The notes under the pieces are model-generated. The model made no database searches, had not been told where the DNA came from, and saw nothing but the letters and a program-made list of their open reading frames with translations. Position numbers and translations under genes: made by a program. Source: an uncultured Collinsella sp. (GTDB lineage: Bacteria > Actinomycetota > Coriobacteriia > Coriobacteriales > Coriobacteriaceae). From it: a stretch of 6,024 bases of DNA. This document shows positions 5,585 through 6,024 of this stretch, piece by piece. The stretch is from NCBI GenBank assembly GCA_902495085.1, contig CABUWA010000122.1, positions 1 through 6,024 on the forward strand, in the 5' to 3' direction. How positions within the stretch are numbered: position 1 is the stretch's first letter; every line of letters begins with the position of its first letter.

Positions 5585-5615
5585 GCTTGCGTTTGGCGGT
5601 CAGCCGTCGGCGCGC

Positions 5616-5641
5616 TTACACCAACATTTCCGACGCGATCT
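5616..5641 (-). mobile_element. Tail remnant repeating the IASxxLV-stop end
   Basis: The minus strand reads ATC GCG TCG GAA ATG TTG GTG TAA, encoding IASEMLV and a stop, closely matching IASKVLV-stop at 5362-5385. Resemblance starts abruptly at AGATCGCG in both places, with different sequence upstream (a stop codon directly before it here). About 31 bases separate its stop from hairpin A, versus 33 in the other copy. It looks like the last bit of another element in the tandem. Confidence 0.55.
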
Positions 5642-5656
5642 ATATTTGCTTTAACA

Positions 5657-5672
5657 CCTAATCCAGATTAGG
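5657..5672. repeat. 16-base near-perfect palindrome
   Basis: CCTAATC and GATTAGG (5657-5663 and 5666-5672) flank a two-base centre. It lies in an AT-rich gap (5642-5760) that has no gene, between the IS remnants and the terminator. Such symmetry could be a repressor site or a scar, but nothing nearby decides this; the rest of the gap shows nothing I can support. Confidence 0.3.
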
Positions 5673-5761
5673 CTCCCTGAGGTGGCAATTGAAGAGGGGG
5701 ACCGAAGAACGTACGTATATCTTTCAAAGCGTAATCAAAGGCTAATGGGACTTATTTAACC

Positions 5762-5801
5762 AAAAGAGGGTGTATCGGTTTACGCCGATACACCCTCTTT
5801 T
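5762..5801 (-). terminator. Strong terminator after UDP-glucose dehydrogenase (symmetrical)
   Basis: A perfect 17-bp stem (5762-5778 with 5785-5801) closes a six-base loop. The stem starts with AAAA and ends with TTTT on either strand, so it could stop transcription from both sides. It lies 54 bases after the dehydrogenase stop codon at 5855 on the minus strand. It would insulate the IS remnants and the genes beyond from the dehydrogenase transcript. Confidence 0.9.
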
Positions 5802-5854
5802 CAACAATTGGATTTATGCACAAGGACAGAGTCGTCGCAGCCGTCAGCTCTCCC

Positions 5855-6024
5855 CTAATCCCGCTTAAACAGATCCCTCGTGTACACCTTGTCCGCCACG
5901 TCCGCGAGCTCGTCGCTCCAGCGGTTGGCGACGATCACGTCGCAGCCGGCCTTGAAGGCCTCCAGGTCGTGGGTCACCTCGGAGCCGAAGAACTCCGGCG
6001 CGTCCAGCGTGGGCTCGTAGACCA
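5855..6024 (-). CDS. ugd: UDP-glucose 6-dehydrogenase, C-terminal end (runs off the window)
   Basis: The last 55 residues and the TAG stop (5855-5857) are visible. They read VYEPTLDAPEFFGSEVTHDL, then FKAGCDVIVANRWSDELADV and a final KVYTRDLFKRD. This matches the C-terminal UDP-binding domain of UDP-glucose/nucleotide-sugar dehydrogenases, where the chain ends with the F-x-x-x-C-D-V-I-V-A-N-R strand and a short Y-T-R-D-L-F tail. The enzyme oxidises UDP-glucose to UDP-glucuronate with two NAD+ in the cytoplasm and feeds capsule or exopolysaccharide synthesis; the decayed epimerase nearby would have used its product. The catalytic cysteine and NAD-binding domain lie outside the window. The gene is GC-rich with strongly biased codon use, like a resident gene, and is followed by a strong terminator. 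The exact substrate among nucleotide-sugar dehydrogenases is inferred from the tail alone. Confidence 0.88.
   Translation of the reverse strand, partial: VYEPTLDAPEFFGSEVTHDLEAFKAGCDVIVANRWSDELADVADKVYTRDLFKRD

Larger units (their letters stand above)
4681..5641 (-). mobile_element. Composite of IS256-family remnants in tandem
   Basis: Head-to-tail on the minus strand lie: a tail remnant (5616-5641), hairpin A (5524-5584), a 52-residue internally deleted transposase (5362-5520), hairpin B (5269-5328) and a truncated transposase (4684-5265). The two transposase starts are 255 bases apart and their first 45 residues share roughly half their amino acids, so they are different elements or an old duplication, not a recent copy. 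No intact right end or target-site duplication could be identified. The complex lies between the dehydrogenase terminator and the epimerase fossil. Confidence 0.75.

Noticed and set aside
5402..5671. 89-codon plus-strand frame across the IS remnants
   Set aside because: It is antisense to the transposase pieces and crosses a hairpin; no sign of a protein family.
5709..5716. Eight-base palindrome ACGTACGT
   Set aside because: Too short to mean anything alone; no second copy nearby.

Overview
The window looks like accessory DNA from a GC-rich Gram-positive bacterium, most probably an actinobacterium of the Coriobacteriia (Collinsella-like). This rests on GC-rich core genes, the style of the IS256-family transposase and the UDP-glucose dehydrogenase tail, and a sortase-type surface protein; it is inference, not proof. 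Every supported gene lies on the minus strand, so the biological order runs from base 6024 down to base 1.

In that order: (1) the last 55 codons of a UDP-glucose 6-dehydrogenase (5855-6024), followed by a strong hairpin terminator (5762-5801). (2) An insertion-sequence graveyard (about 4681-5641) with pieces of at least two divergent IS256-family elements: a short tail remnant, an internally deleted 52-residue copy, and a longer copy truncated after the first catalytic Asp. Two large hairpins sit just before the transposase ATGs, and their arms differ between copies by matching, base-pair-preserving changes. (3) A wrecked UDP-glucuronate 4-epimerase (about 4286-4640) with an internal deletion, frame changes and two in-frame stops. 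With the dehydrogenase it suggests an old UDP-glucuronate/UDP-galacturonate branch of a polysaccharide locus, disrupted by IS activity. (4) An intact 531-residue ABC-type ATPase with a C-terminal TOPRIM-like half (2681-4276), of the overcoming-lysogenization-defect (OLD) type often found in phage defence. (5) A secreted, GC-rich beta-repeat protein with a Pro/Thr linker and an LPMAG sorting-like tail (1378-2466). (6) A 260-residue protein joining a dCTP-deaminase/dUTPase-like domain to a three-helix membrane module (399-1181), with its own extended -10 promoter and terminator. (7) The first 61 codons of an unrecognised small protein (1-183).

The sugar-nucleotide genes, IS pieces and surface gene are GC-rich. 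The ATPase, the membrane-anchored deaminase-like gene and the small leftmost gene are visibly AT-richer, which fits acquired cargo. The two best candidates for undescribed biology are the membrane-tethered deaminase-like protein, which seems to lack the catalytic glutamate, and the stand-alone ATPase-TOPRIM protein. There is no sequence evidence that the two work together: the surface gene lies between them and the deaminase-like gene seems to have its own promoter. No tRNA, rRNA, CRISPR array or riboswitch was recognised.
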